Assembly (NCBI RefSeq): GCF_032818155.1
Contig: NZ_CP102589.1
Coordinates: 2,776,001 to 2,840,000, forward strand
Length of the DNA: 64,000 nt
Origin: Niallia taxi
GTDB taxonomy: Bacteria > Bacillota > Bacilli > Bacillales > Cytobacillaceae
Direction: 5' to 3'
Part shown: one piece after another, positions 19,179 through 28,104 of the stretch
How the letters are laid out: each line of letters starts with the position of its first letter
Numbering within the stretch: the stretch's first letter is position 1
Notes under the pieces: model-generated
Seen by the model: the letters and a program-made list of their open reading frames with translations, nothing else
Database searches by the model: none
Told to the model about the DNA's origin: nothing
Translations under genes and position numbers: made by a program

Positions 19179-19316
19179 ATGCGTAAAACATTGCTTGCAG
19201 TGCTGCTTGCTGCTTTTCTCGGTACGATGATGACAGGCTGTAACGAAATTAACCCAGGCACAGATCAGCCTGGCGAGGATGAAATTGGCGATAATGAGAT
19301 TAATGATGAAGAATAA
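19179..19316 (+). CDS. Small lipoprotein (45 aa)
   Basis: Start ATG with AAAGGGAGG about 9 nt upstream. The product begins with a signal peptide (MRKTLLAVLLAAFLG), then a lipobox MTGC whose cysteine (about residue 21) would be lipidated. The rest is a short, strongly acidic tail of about 24 residues (D, E, N). A terminator starts at the stop codon. Family not recognised; a surface-exposed acidic lipopeptide is all that can be said. Confidence 0.7.
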   Translation: MRKTLLAVLLAAFLGTMMTGCNEINPGTDQPGEDEIGDNEINDEE

Positions 19317-19342
19317 GGCATCGATTTCAATCGATGCCTTTC
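19316..19342 (+). terminator. Terminator of the small lipoprotein gene
   Basis: AGGCATCGAT (19316-19325) / ATCGATGCCT (19330-19339) with a TTCA loop. The T run is short. Confidence 0.6.
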
Positions 19343-19380
19343 AAAAATTGCAGATGTGCAAGCTTACTTATAAGCAAGCC

Positions 19381-19617
19381 TTAACTGCCGTTATTAGCAT
19401 ATTTCAGTTCATATCTCTTTTTTCTAGCAAGCCTGAAAGCTCCTCGATAATTGTGCCTAACTGTATTATTCCATCTGTACCCACAAGTGGCAGCACTTTT
19501 ATTGATCACTACGGCAACCTCTTCAAAGGCAGCAATTGCTGTACTACCCTCACGGATATGCCTCAATACTGTTTCAGCAAGCAAAGCATCTTGTTCTCTC
19601 GTAAATGTATCTGGCAT
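19381..19617 (-). CDS. Short RsfA/YlbO-like Myb-type DNA-binding protein
   Basis: Product of 78 residues that covers only the N-terminal Myb/SANT-like domain of RsfA-type prespore regulators: FTREQDALLAETVLRHIREGSTAIAAFEEVAVVINKSAATCGYRWNNTVR. B. subtilis RsfA and YlbO are much longer (about 190-260 residues) with a coiled-coil C-terminal part, which is absent here. The start at 19617 (MPDTF) has AAAGGTGAT upstream. It may be a natural single-domain regulator or a gene truncated at its 3' end. A role in forespore expression is inferred from the family only. Confidence 0.75.
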   Translation of the reverse strand: MPDTFTREQDALLAETVLRHIREGSTAIAAFEEVAVVINKSAATCGYRWNNTVRHNYRGAFRLARKKRYELKYANNGS

Positions 19618-19869
19618 TTTATCACCTTTGTTCGTCTTGATTAATCTTAATATCGACACGAAACAGTCTAGGTTTAGTGCCATTTTATATTTCTGCCTAA
19701 AACTTTTTATCAGTTGGCAAGCAAATTTTATCTTTAGCTAGGAAAGCTGGATTAATTGTTCAGCAAAAGCCTTCAGCGATTTTTTATACACTGACTGAAA
19801 TCGGAGTTTGGTTTGCTGCATAAGTATCCAATTTAGTCTTCCTTAAATCAATTGTAGTCTATTAGACGT

Positions 19870-20664
19870 TTATTGTTGTTTAGCTCCATTCTCGAAATAC
19901 TCTTCAAGTGTCCAGTCCTTATCCTTCATCATTTTTGCGGCATCTTTGCCAACATAACGATAGTGCCAAGGTTCATATTCATATTGAGTGATGTCTACCT
20001 TATCTTTTGGATAGCGCAGGATAAATCCGTACTTATAGGCATTTGCCATTAACCATTTGCCTTCCTTATCCTCGCCAAATTCCTCTGTTAACAGGAAATT
20101 TTGCTTTTGTGACGTGATATCCATCGCTAAGCCACTTTGATGTTCACTTGAGCCAGGGATAGCAACAGCCTGTTCTGCATCTTCCTCTCCTACATTGGCA
20201 ACCTCTTGCTTAAATACAGCAGATTGTCTCTCATACGAGCGGTATCCTGATGCTGCATAAAGAATGTTTCCCTCTTCTTTTGCTGCATTAAACATATCTG
20301 CTAGTGCCTCTGCCGCTTCTTTTCTCATATGACTTTTTTGTATATCCTCATCACCAAAAGAAAACGCAACATCTGGTCTGACGAGATCCTTTGGTTCATA
20401 ATCACTCGGCAAATAATATTCCTTATTGACAAGTGCTAACATATTTTCTGGATTTTCAAGGACAAAGTGTCCATCTTCTTTTTTTACTTTATTTTGGTTT
20501 TGTGTGGGGATTGTCCACTCTGTTGTTTGCGTCTCTTCCTTTTTAACAGTATCCTGCTGTGAGGCAGATTGATTAGTGTTTTCCTTTTGCTGATTATCTT
20601 GTTGGATCGTGCTGCAGCCGCTTAACATTAAAGCAATGGCTGACGCTGTAAGTACTTTTTTCAT
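19870..20664 (-). CDS. LD-carboxypeptidase LdcB/DacY-like lipoprotein (VanY family)
   Basis: Product of 264 residues, secreted lipoprotein (MKKVLTASAIALMLSGC, lipidated Cys about 17) with a Gln/Asn-rich linker and a peptidase M15B/VanY domain. Zinc and catalytic motifs are SSEHQSGLAMDIT (His and Asp ligands) and EPWHYRYVG. It should trim the terminal D-alanine from peptidoglycan stem peptides outside the membrane, as for LdcB and B. subtilis YodJ. Substrate length (tetra- or pentapeptide) cannot be told from sequence. Monocistronic. Confidence 0.9.
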   Translation of the reverse strand: MKKVLTASAIALMLSGCSTIQQDNQQKENTNQSASQQDTVKKEETQTTEWTIPTQNQNKVKKEDGHFVLENPENMLALVNKEYYLPSDYEPKDLVRPDVAFSFGDEDIQKSHMRKEAAEALADMFNAAKEEGNILYAASGYRSYERQSAVFKQEVANVGEEDAEQAVAIPGSSEHQSGLAMDITSQKQNFLLTEEFGEDKEGKWLMANAYKYGFILRYPKDKVDITQYEYEPWHYRYVGKDAAKMMKDKDWTLEEYFENGAKQQ

Positions 20665-20895
20665 ATTTTCACCTTTCTTTTGTTGCTTTACAACTTATTT
20701 CTATTACTCACTTTTTTATAAAGGGAATATTATCATTATAAAGTTGTTTGTACATAAAACCATTACAAATGAATAACAAAACTAAAAAAACTAGATTACA
20801 CACCCAACATGGATTTATGTTATTGGATTACTAACATAAAAACATTCCTTTCATGTAACAATAAAAAGACTAAACTTTTTGGAGGGAATGCCACT

Positions 20896-21111
20896 ATGCC
20901 TAAAGATTCAGGCAATATCCATGTAGAGACAGAGGCACATAAAGATGGCTCAAGAGAAGGCATCATCACAAACGCTAATGGTGATACGATGGGAATTAAA
21001 ACAGATGCAGGCAAAACAGATGCCAATCCTTTCCATGTTGATTCACTAAAAGCAGATGCTAATATGCAGCAATTTAGTCATACACTAAATGATGCATTTC
21101 CTAAGAAATAG
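20896..21111 (+). CDS. Small hydrophilic protein (71 aa)
   Basis: ATG at 20896 with TTTTTGGAGGG 10 nt upstream and a terminator just after the stop. The product is strongly hydrophilic (Lys, Asp, Asn, Thr, Gly), without cysteine, signal or membrane segment (IHVETEAHKDGSREGIITN, MGIKTDAGKTDANPFHVDS). The composition suggests a partly disordered cytosolic protein. Family not recognised. The clean ribosome binding site and terminator make a real gene likely. Confidence 0.65.
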   Translation: MPKDSGNIHVETEAHKDGSREGIITNANGDTMGIKTDAGKTDANPFHVDSLKADANMQQFSHTLNDAFPKK

Positions 21112-21113
21112 GA

Positions 21114-21139
21114 AAACAGGATGCGCAGGCATCCTGTTT
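21114..21139. terminator. Hairpin terminator between converging genes
   Basis: AAACAGGATGC (21114-21124) / GCATCCTGTTT (21129-21139), 11-bp stem with a GCAG loop, between the small hydrophilic gene and the NAT gene. Confidence 0.7.
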
Positions 21140-21919
21140 CTAGCTTAGTCCAAATCTTTCCTTTGCAATTGCCAGAAATTCTTCTTTGTTGATCTCTTGC
21201 TTGTGTTTATTTCCGTCTGCCCATTCTGTAAAGGAGTCTTGTGATAATACAATACTTCCTTTATCTGTCAACATGCTTATAAGCGGACCTTTATTAAAGC
21301 GCGAATCAGGATGCTCAACAATTTTTTTTTGCATTTCGATCATATCCTTAACATCACGAAAAGCTACAGTTGATTGAAAGGCATATCCTAACGTCCAATC
21401 CTCACTTTTATCCTTCAGCTTCATATAGAAACAATAGTCTCCATACTCAGTCTCTTCTTGCTTTACTTGAAATTGACCGTTTTCAGATTGGATAATTTCA
21501 CCATCAAGGGGCACTGGTTTTAACGGCAGGTTTGCACCATATCCTGAATCGACAATATAACGTTTCCCATTTTCCTCAAGCAAAATCGTAGCATGTGTAG
21601 CACCTGTTTTACTCCAAACATTATTTGCAGCATCATAAGTGATTCCTTTTAACATGGTTACTTGGAAGCCGTTTTCAAGTAAAAACAGGTAGAGAAGTGG
21701 ATTCAAATCAAAACAAAGACCGCCTTCATGTCGTCCAATAACCTTTTCCATTAAGTACTGTTCTGAAATAGCCTCTGTTCTTCCTTCGATAATGGCTGTA
21801 TTTTCAAACGGTACTGTTTTAGCCATTCTTTCCAGAACAAATTCTAAATTGTGAAATGTAATAACCTCATCAAGAGGAAAGCCGATTCTCTCGCGAAAGC
21901 TTTTATTGATTTGTTGCAT
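21140..21919 (-). CDS. Arylamine N-acetyltransferase
   Basis: Product of 259 residues, NAT family. The Cys-His-Asp triad is visible: Cys in RHEGGLCFDLN (about residue 69), His in GATHATILL and Asp in VDSGYGANLP. The enzyme moves acetyl groups from acetyl-CoA to arylamines or hydrazines by a ping-pong mechanism. It lies 4 bp downstream of a small cupin gene, so the two are probably co-transcribed. The physiological substrate is unknown. Confidence 0.9.
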   Translation of the reverse strand: MQQINKSFRERIGFPLDEVITFHNLEFVLERMAKTVPFENTAIIEGRTEAISEQYLMEKVIGRHEGGLCFDLNPLLYLFLLENGFQVTMLKGITYDAANNVWSKTGATHATILLEENGKRYIVDSGYGANLPLKPVPLDGEIIQSENGQFQVKQEETEYGDYCFYMKLKDKSEDWTLGYAFQSTVAFRDVKDMIEMQKKIVEHPDSRFNKGPLISMLTDKGSIVLSQDSFTEWADGNKHKQEINKEEFLAIAKERFGLS

Positions 21920-21923
21920 ATAA

Positions 21924-22274
21924 TTACTCCCTTTCTCCTAATGGAAGGCTTTCTCCTTGCAGCACAAGTACTGTCATGCCTTCCTCACTGCCAGATTCAT
22001 GACCTTCTCCTTTTTCCCACAGAACGCCCTCACCTGACTGTATCGCTTGTTCTAGCTTATCAGCACCTTTTATCCAGCCTTTCCCTTCCATAACAATAAA
22101 GGCTTGAGCAACAGGGGCCTCATGATAGCCAACCAATCCGCCTGACTCAATATGGATAATCCCAATATTGACTGGTTTATCTGTTCTCATTATTTTGGTG
22201 TAATAAGCAGACATAGACTGATAATTGCCAATCTCTTTTCCTGCGAGCTTATTAAATGACATTATTTTCTTCAT
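21924..22274 (-). CDS. Cupin-domain protein
   Basis: Product of 116 residues forming one double-stranded beta-helix. GLVGYHEAPVAQAFIVMEGKGWIKGAD is the first cupin motif, with a single clear histidine, and GEGVLWEKGEGHESGSEEG is the second. One histidine less than the classic metal site suggests a sensor or binding protein rather than a dioxygenase. The start at 22274 has AGAGGTGG upstream; the ATG seven codons earlier overlaps this site. It precedes the NAT gene by 4 bp. Confidence 0.8.
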   Translation of the reverse strand: MKKIMSFNKLAGKEIGNYQSMSAYYTKIMRTDKPVNIGIIHIESGGLVGYHEAPVAQAFIVMEGKGWIKGADKLEQAIQSGEGVLWEKGEGHESGSEEGMTVLVLQGESLPLGERE

Positions 22275-22351
22275 GCACTTCCACCTCTTGTCCAATCTAT
22301 TATCGCATAGTTCATTTCAAGTACGGTAATGGACTGCTTATGAGATTATTT

Positions 22352-23236
22352 TTAAGATTTTTGTTTATGTTTTTTATAGGCTAATGGAGTCATCTGGATT
22401 TCCTTGCGAAATTTCAGAATAAAATAGCTCGTGCTATTAAAACCTACTCTATAGCCGACCTCGGTTATATTAGCATCCTCTTCTTGAAGTAACAGCAAGC
22501 TCTTCTGTATGCGATAATGCTCCAAATAACTGAAAGGTGATCTTTTCAAAATTCTTTTGAAATAGCGGCAGCATTCAGAGCGGCTCAATTGACCTGCAGA
22601 AGCAATATCCTCTAGGCTTACCTTCTCTTCATAGTGATGATGAATCCAATCGAGCATCATTTTCATTTTTTCATTTTTACTCGCCTCTGTTTTATTAAAA
22701 GCTGGCGGTATCCCATGCATCATTAAGCTTTTCCAAGCTTTAGCCAGCTGTGTACTTATATCAATTTCAAAAAAAGGCTGTTTTTCATTTAGCAAACGTT
22801 TAGTTTCTAGAATTGACTCCAGAATGATTTTCCCCCATTCCTTTTTGCCATCAATGCTGACATATGCAAGGTTGCTTGCTTGTACATAAGGATACACAAA
22901 GGTGGAAAACAGCTCTTGTGACAAAACAAAAGAAGGTGCTACATTCATGCATATATAGGAAGCAGCTTCTGTCTTTTCTTCTGCCATATGAAGTAAGCCG
23001 CTGTTAATAAACAGTCCGTTTCCTTCTAATAATTCCATTCTTTCCCCATTTATGTGAAATATGGCTTCACCCTTCTTCATGTATACAAATTGCAGCTCAT
23101 CATGCCAATGAAGGGGAATATGGCCTTGAATGTTTTGGTTAATTGTTGTTTCATAGCATGCAATTGGCAAAAGAACGGTAAGATGCTCTGTCAGCTCTCT
23201 TAAATTATGATCAATTAAAAAATGGCCTGTATTCAT
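22352..23236 (-). CDS. AraC-family regulator
   Basis: Product of 294 residues. The N-terminal cupin-like sensor (about 1-150) contains [27 protein letters not shown], and two C-terminal helix-turn-helix motifs begin at [32 protein letters not shown] and continue to [45 protein letters not shown] precedes the ATG. It diverges from the EamA transporter gene, 102 bp apart, so it probably controls that exporter and itself. The inducer is unknown. Confidence 0.88.
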   Translation of the reverse strand: MNTGHFLIDHNLRELTEHLTVLLPIACYETTINQNIQGHIPLHWHDELQFVYMKKGEAIFHINGERMELLEGNGLFINSGLLHMAEEKTEAASYICMNVAPSFVLSQELFSTFVYPYVQASNLAYVSIDGKKEWGKIILESILETKRLLNEKQPFFEIDISTQLAKAWKSLMMHGIPPAFNKTEASKNEKMKMMLDWIHHHYEEKVSLEDIASAGQLSRSECCRYFKRILKRSPFSYLEHYRIQKSLLLLQEEDANITEVGYRVGFNSTSYFILKFRKEIQMTPLAYKKHKQKS

Positions 23237-23338
23237 ACCGTCACCTCCATATTGTTATATTTTTTCATGTTATTTACGTATTTTCTAACGGTTTATTGCT
23301 TTATTATAACAATATATTTATATAAAGGTGGAAGAAAT

Positions 23339-24274
23339 ATGATTAGCAATGATCGAAAAAAAGGTTTGTTTTTTGTGATTACAGGGGCAGCATTTTGGGG
23401 TGTTGGCGGTACTGTTGCCCAGAAGCTGTTCCAATCTTATGAGGTAAATGTTGATTGGCTTGTTGTTGTTAGGCTGCTTTTGTCTGGCTGCATCCTGTTG
23501 CTACTTAAGCTTTTCAGCAAAAACCGCAGGGCAATTATTAATATATGGAAGGAGCCAAGCACTGCCATCAGACTTGTTTTATTTTCTGTTTTTGGAATGC
23601 TGGCAGTCCAATATACGTATATGGCATCCATCCATCATGGCAATGCAGCAGTTGCTACCCTGCTACAGTATTTATCTCCAATCATGATTATGCTGTATTA
23701 TCTTGTCACAAGAAAAATGCGTTTGACTAAGGTGGATGTCTACACGGCTATTCTAGCATTATCAGGCTGTTTCTTCCTGCTTACAAACGGCACCTTCTCT
23801 GAGCTTTCCGTTCCTGTCCCTGCTGTCGTTTGGGGTGTTTTGTCCGGATTAGCTGCTGCCTTTTACACATTAAATGCAGGCTCGCTGCTAAAAAAATTCG
23901 ACTCTTTAGTGGTAGTCGGCTGGGCAATGATTATCGGCGGACTTTGCTTAAATATAGTTGAACCGATTTGGAGAACAGCACCAGCTTCCATAACTGCTGT
24001 ACAGCTTATTTATTTAGTGTTTGTTATCCTTTTTGGAACAATGATTGCCTTCTGGTTCTACATCAAAAGCCTTGAGACACTCATGCCAAAGGAGGCAAGC
24101 TTGTTAGGCAGCATTGAACCATTAGCAGCCTGTTTAACAACTGTTTTCTGGTTGAATATGCCTTTTGGATTATTCCAATGGCTTGGTGCAGCATGCATCA
24201 TAAGTGTGGTACTGCTCCTTACCTCTAGCAAACGCCAAGCAGCTCCCTCTGCCTCTGATGACATTTCGATTTGA
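23339..24274 (+). CDS. EamA/DMT-family transporter
   Basis: Product of 311 residues with ten predicted membrane helices in two EamA repeats (first repeat [20 protein letters not shown], second [19 protein letters not shown] through [22 protein letters not shown]). Such drug/metabolite transporters often export amino acids or their analogues. The start at 23339 (MISNDRKK) has AAAGGTGG upstream. Divergent from an AraC regulator, the usual arrangement for this exporter type. A terminator follows. Confidence 0.88.
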   Translation: MISNDRKKGLFFVITGAAFWGVGGTVAQKLFQSYEVNVDWLVVVRLLLSGCILLLLKLFSKNRRAIINIWKEPSTAIRLVLFSVFGMLAVQYTYMASIHHGNAAVATLLQYLSPIMIMLYYLVTRKMRLTKVDVYTAILALSGCFFLLTNGTFSELSVPVPAVVWGVLSGLAAAFYTLNAGSLLKKFDSLVVVGWAMIIGGLCLNIVEPIWRTAPASITAVQLIYLVFVILFGTMIAFWFYIKSLETLMPKEASLLGSIEPLAACLTTVFWLNMPFGLFQWLGAACIISVVLLLTSSKRQAAPSASDDISI

Positions 24275-24288
24275 TATAAGGAAGAAAA

Positions 24289-24315
24289 AAAGCTGCCGGT
24301 TGCTTCGGCAGCTTT
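24289..24315. terminator. Terminator between converging genes
   Basis: AAAGCTGCCG (24289-24298) / CGGCAGCTTT (24306-24315), 10-bp stem with 7-nt loop. Confidence 0.75.
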
Positions 24316-24821
24316 CAAATTGCTTGTTTTTCGACATGATACTTATAAAATTTCTTATCTACCTCCATAAGAGGAAATGCTTTCGGAAGCTCCGACATCT
24401 CAATACTAGTAAAGCTGTTTTTCTCATAAAACCGATGCGCAGCTAAAAATTGTGGAGTTGTTCCTAAAAACACCTCTTTTACAGAACGCTCCTTTGCCCA
24501 ATCAAGCGAATTCTGCAACAAACGAGCTGCTGTGTTAAATCCTGAACCGCGATAATCTTTGGCAACAAACATTTTCCGTAAAGCTACTTGGCTATTGCCA
24601 ATATCAAGTAAAGCAATCGTTCCTATTACCCTGTTCTCCACACACGCAACCCAAAAGTTTCCTTTACCTCTTTGATAAAATGTTTCAATCATCATTAAGT
24701 CAGGCTGGTCTTCTTTTGTTATCGGAATATTATATTCCGTTTGCTGGATATGTATTATCAAGTCTAATACTTCTGTTTGATATTGCTCGGAATATGCTTT
24801 TACGATTGGTTCCTTGCTCAT
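24315..24821 (-). CDS. GNAT-family N-acetyltransferase
   Basis: Product of 168 residues. The GNAT core is VALRKMFVAKDYRGSGFNTAARLLQNSLDWAK, with the acetyl-CoA loop RGSGFN, and AAHRFYEKNSFTSIE near the end. The start at 24821 (MSKEP) follows GGCGGTGGCAAG; the ATG five codons earlier overlaps it. The stop lies within the shared terminator stem. Substrate unknown. Confidence 0.85.
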   Translation of the reverse strand: MSKEPIVKAYSEQYQTEVLDLIIHIQQTEYNIPITKEDQPDLMMIETFYQRGKGNFWVACVENRVIGTIALLDIGNSQVALRKMFVAKDYRGSGFNTAARLLQNSLDWAKERSVKEVFLGTTPQFLAAHRFYEKNSFTSIEMSELPKAFPLMEVDKKFYKYHVEKQAI

Positions 24822-24999
24822 CTTGCCACCGCCCATACAATAATATTTTGTTCGTTTTTATCCTTTGTTTTAATTATGGAAGGAAACTAACTGTTAAAAT
24901 TTCTGACTTTTCAGTCTATAATAACAAAAACATTTATTTTTTTCAAATAGAATAATTCTGTTCTTTTAAGGAAAATTTATTTTTTGGGAGGTGATTTAT

Positions 25000-25245
25000 A
25001 TGGCAAGAATTGGTGTAGAACAAGCATTAACAAATATTTCAGAAGCTCTTCGTGAGAAAGGGCATGAAATCGTTGACCTCAAGCAGGAGTCAGATGCACA
25101 AGGCTGTGATTGCTGTGTTATTTCAGGTGTCGATTCTAATGTAATGGGCATGCAGGATACACAAATGCAAGGCTCTGTTATTGAGGCAAACGGCCTCTCT
25201 GCTGATGAAGTATGTCAGCAGGTAGAACAACGAACAAGCAGATAA
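25000..25245 (+). CDS. YkuS-like UPF0180 protein
   Basis: Product of 81 residues, similar throughout to B. subtilis Yku[38 protein letters not shown] and [17 protein letters not shown]. The CDCC cluster is a family hallmark. UPF0180 has no assigned function. ATG at 25000 with GGGAGGTGAT upstream. A weak GC-rich hairpin (GCCCG/CGGGC near 25258-25275) follows. Confidence 0.85.
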   Translation: MARIGVEQALTNISEALREKGHEIVDLKQESDAQGCDCCVISGVDSNVMGMQDTQMQGSVIEANGLSADEVCQQVEQRTSR

Positions 25246-25480
25246 AAATGCAAGTCAGCCCGTTTCTATGGCGGGCCGGCTTCTCTCCTCCACCCCCCCC
25301 TCAGAATACATTCCTGTTTGTATGAAAATCGTCATTTTTGGCGATACCATTTACTAAAACATGATGATAGCCTATTGTTATTGGAACATGTTGTTTCCGT
25401 AAATATTCTATTCAAGATAATGTAGTTTTTTCCATCCTGTCATATGATGAAAATATATAGTGTGAAGGGAGATGAATGAA

Positions 25481-25534
25481 ATGATTATCTTTTTAATCGG
25501 ATTAGGCATATTGATTGTGGATGTGTTTTTCTAA
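25481..25534 (+). CDS. Tiny membrane peptide (17 aa)
   Basis: A 17-codon frame encodes MIIFLIGLGILIVDVFF, almost entirely a single hydrophobic helix. The ribosome binding site AAGGGAGATGAA lies 5-10 nt upstream, and a long hairpin begins 17 bp after the stop. It lies alone in an otherwise empty 365-bp interval between ykuS-like and rtcB. Tiny hydrophobic proteins are common in Bacillus but easily missed. I do not recognise this one; the support is the ribosome binding site, composition and terminator. Confidence 0.5.
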   Translation: MIIFLIGLGILIVDVFF

Positions 25535-25550
25535 TTCTCCCAAATCCTTA

Positions 25551-25600
25551 CAGGCTGATAAAAAACATGCCCCTTTTAAGCAATGTTTTTCATCAGCCTG
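25551..25600. terminator. Long hairpin terminator
   Basis: CAGGCTGAT plus AAAAACAT (25551-25568) pair with ATGTTTTT and ATCAGCCTG (25582-25600). It sits between the tiny peptide gene and the converging rtcB. Confidence 0.7.
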
Positions 25601-25609
25601 AAATATTTA

Positions 25610-26800
25610 TCAATTTGCCTTAAAATTATATAATGGTTTAATTACTTGGACAATTTCAATTGTATCATCTGTATGCTTCACAATATCCTCCATCGGTTTA
25701 TAAGCCATTGGACTTTCATCCAATGTACTTTCATTAACAGAAGTCGTCCAAACATCCTTCATTACATCCTTGAATTGCTCTAATGACACCAATTCCTTTG
25801 CTTTTGTTCTGGACATTAATCTGCCTGCACCATGTGGAGCCGATTCATTCCAATCCTTATTCCCCTTGCCAATTGCAATAATGCTTCCATCTCTCATATT
25901 CATTGGAATAATCACTTTTTCATCTTTTCTGGCAGAGATTGCTCCTTTTCTGAGAATCATTTGCTCCATATCAATGTAATTGTGAATGGTCGTAAAGCTT
26001 TCAGATATGTTCCAGCGCATACGGGAAGTAATTTCCTCCACCATTGCCTTTCTGTTTAATAAAGCATAATGCTGGGCTATCTTCATGTCATTCATATAAT
26101 GCTCAAAGCTTTTCCCCTGAAGGTATGCAAGATCCTTTTTAACATATGGTCGTTTCAGAGCCTTTAGTGTCTCTTCAATTTCACTTTCCCTTCCTGCTGC
26201 TTTCAGTTCATCAATCAAGCCTTGCCTTTCCTGATGTAAACTCAACAGCTCATTATATGCCAAGTTTTGATAATGCTCAGCAATTTGCTTACCCAAGTTT
26301 CTAGACCCAGAATGGATGACAAGCACAATTTTGTCATCCATTTCGTTCAACTCAACAAAATGATTACCTCCACCTAACGTACCAACAGATGACTTGGCTC
26401 TTTTCAAGTTAAACGGTGCCACTACATTGCGAAAGTCTACTCTTTTTGAGTAAGGGTGAAATTGACTACTTTCTCTTGTGGAAAAACCGCTTGGAATATG
26501 CTTTCGGATAACTTCATCCAGTTGGTCAAAATTCACTTCTGCTTTATTTTTATCGATGACTGCTACTTCCATGCCACAGCCAATATCTACACCAACTAAA
26601 TTTGGGACAATTTTATCTGTTATCGTCATTGTTGTACCAATTGTGCAGCCTGCTCCAGCATGTGTATCTGGCATGATTCGTATTTTCGTACCTTTTGTAA
26701 ATTCCTGATCACAAAGCTCCAGTATTTGAGACATCGCTGTTTCTTCCACTTTATCTGTATAAACTTTCGCATAATTATATTTTCCTTGGATTTCTAACAT
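25610..26800 (-). CDS. RtcB-family RNA ligase
   Basis: Product of 396 residues of the RtcB family, GTP-dependent ligases that join 2',3'-cyclic phosphate or 3'-phosphate RNA ends to 5'-OH ends. Metal and guanylate motifs are visible: PDTHAGAGCTIGTT, GVDIGCGM, GGGNHFVEL, HSGSRNLG and SAPHGAGRLMSR, whose histidine is the guanylylation site region. The start at 26800 (MLEIQGKYNYAKVY) follows AAAAGGAG. There is no RtcA or archease (RtcB partner) next to it. In bacteria such enzymes act in RNA repair. Confidence 0.9.
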   Translation of the reverse strand: MLEIQGKYNYAKVYTDKVEETAMSQILELCDQEFTKGTKIRIMPDTHAGAGCTIGTTMTITDKIVPNLVGVDIGCGMEVAVIDKNKAEVNFDQLDEVIRKHIPSGFSTRESSQFHPYSKRVDFRNVVAPFNLKRAKSSVGTLGGGNHFVELNEMDDKIVLVIHSGSRNLGKQIAEHYQNLAYNELLSLHQERQGLIDELKAAGRESEIEETLKALKRPYVKKDLAYLQGKSFEHYMNDMKIAQHYALLNRKAMVEEITSRMRWNISESFTTIHNYIDMEQMILRKGAISARKDEKVIIPMNMRDGSIIAIGKGNKDWNESAPHGAGRLMSRTKAKELVSLEQFKDVMKDVWTTSVNESTLDESPMAYKPMEDIVKHTDDTIEIVQVIKPLYNFKAN

Positions 26801-26984
26801 AATGATTCTCCTTTTTTGGATTGGAGGCAGCAATTAAAAACAGCAATCCATTGCAACCTTCCATATTTATACTTTACTGCCAATTCGCTCTTTCTAGTAT
26901 TAAATCCTGCATTTTTTTCGAAATGAATGTAAAACCTATAAATGGGAAAACTTTTTTGTAGAATAATGCCTTTAGGAGAAACTT

Positions 26985-27951
26985 ATGAAAAACAATACAA
27001 AAGCACCACTTACCTCTGCTGAAAAAGCGAATCTCTGGAATTTTTATATGGCGAACACAATGTCTCACTGTATGTTTCAGCATTTCTTAGCACAAAACAA
27101 ACAGATTAAGGAAATTATTAAAGACAGTGATTTACTAAGAGGAAAATATTCCATTGCCAACAGGTTTTTCAGAGCAGGATGTGAACCTGACTGCACCTCG
27201 GCTGTTTTCCGATAGCTTCTACCTTTTATGCATAGACATGATGTATAAGCTAGGGTTAATCTTTTACAGCATCACATTACCAAATACAACGAGATTAGAT
27301 ATTCGGCTATTTATTACAGAAACAATGCATGATGCAGCTAACTATTCCAATTAAGTAACAGAGTTAATGTTAGAAACCGGAATTTATGTGCGACCACCAA
27401 ATATTCCGACGATGAACACACAAGAAATGGTTCAGGACCAAAGCTTTTTTAATGGCTTTTTTGGTGATAAACGAACATTGACAGGACTTGAAATTTCCCA
27501 GTTATTCGCAAACATCCAGTTTAATACCATGAAAACAGTCCTTTTACTAGCATTCAGTCAGGTTGCAGAATCTAAAGAAATTCGGAACTACTTTATACGA
27601 GGAAAACATATAAATGTTAAACAAAATACTGTTTTCTCAAATGTCTTAAAGGAAGAAGATCTCCCCCTGACAATGCCAAGTCAATTTAATGTGACAACAA
27701 CCAATATATCTCCGTTTTCAGATAAGTTGATGCTTTTTCATATCAGCAATCTATCGTCAGCAAAGCTCCGAAACTTCGGGGATTCCATTGCAGTCAGTCC
27801 TCGTCATGATTTGGGTTCCATCTATTTCCGGCTTATGGTGGAGACTTCAAATTATGCGGAAGATGGAGGAAACCTTTTAATTGAAAATAGCTGGATGGAA
27901 AAGCCTCCACATAATGTCGATTGGAATCTGCTCGCCAAGAAAAAGAAGTAA
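26985..27951 (+). pseudogene. Broken DUF3231 gene
   Basis: A good start (TTTAGGAG then ATG) opens LTSAEKANLWNFYMANTMSHCMFQHFLAQ and reaches IKEIIKDSDLL, then goes out of frame. The continuation EENIPLPTGFSEQDVNLTAPRLF is in another frame. Comparison with the intact paralogue at 11681-12718 suggests about 12 residues lost here. A TAA at 27352 then interrupts that frame in NYSN-stop-VTELMLETGIYVRPPN. From there the second domain is intact to 27951. So there is one out-of-frame deletion and one nonsense change in a two-domain DUF3231 gene; the last 194 codons could still be expressed from ATG 27367. Confidence 0.85.
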
Positions 27952-28104
27952 CGATGCTAACCAGAGTTTGGCAGCTCTTTTCTTTGTGACTTCCTACTCT
28001 TTGACATTTCATATGTAATTTTATGATAACGAACATAATGCTCACTTCTTTTATCAAAAAAATAATAGCTGCCAAGTAAAAGGCAGCTATTACACATTCT
28101 ACAT

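Noticed and set aside
25258..25310. Terminator after the YkuS-like gene
   Set aside because: Only a 5-bp GCCCG/CGGGC stem with no T run, too weak to call.
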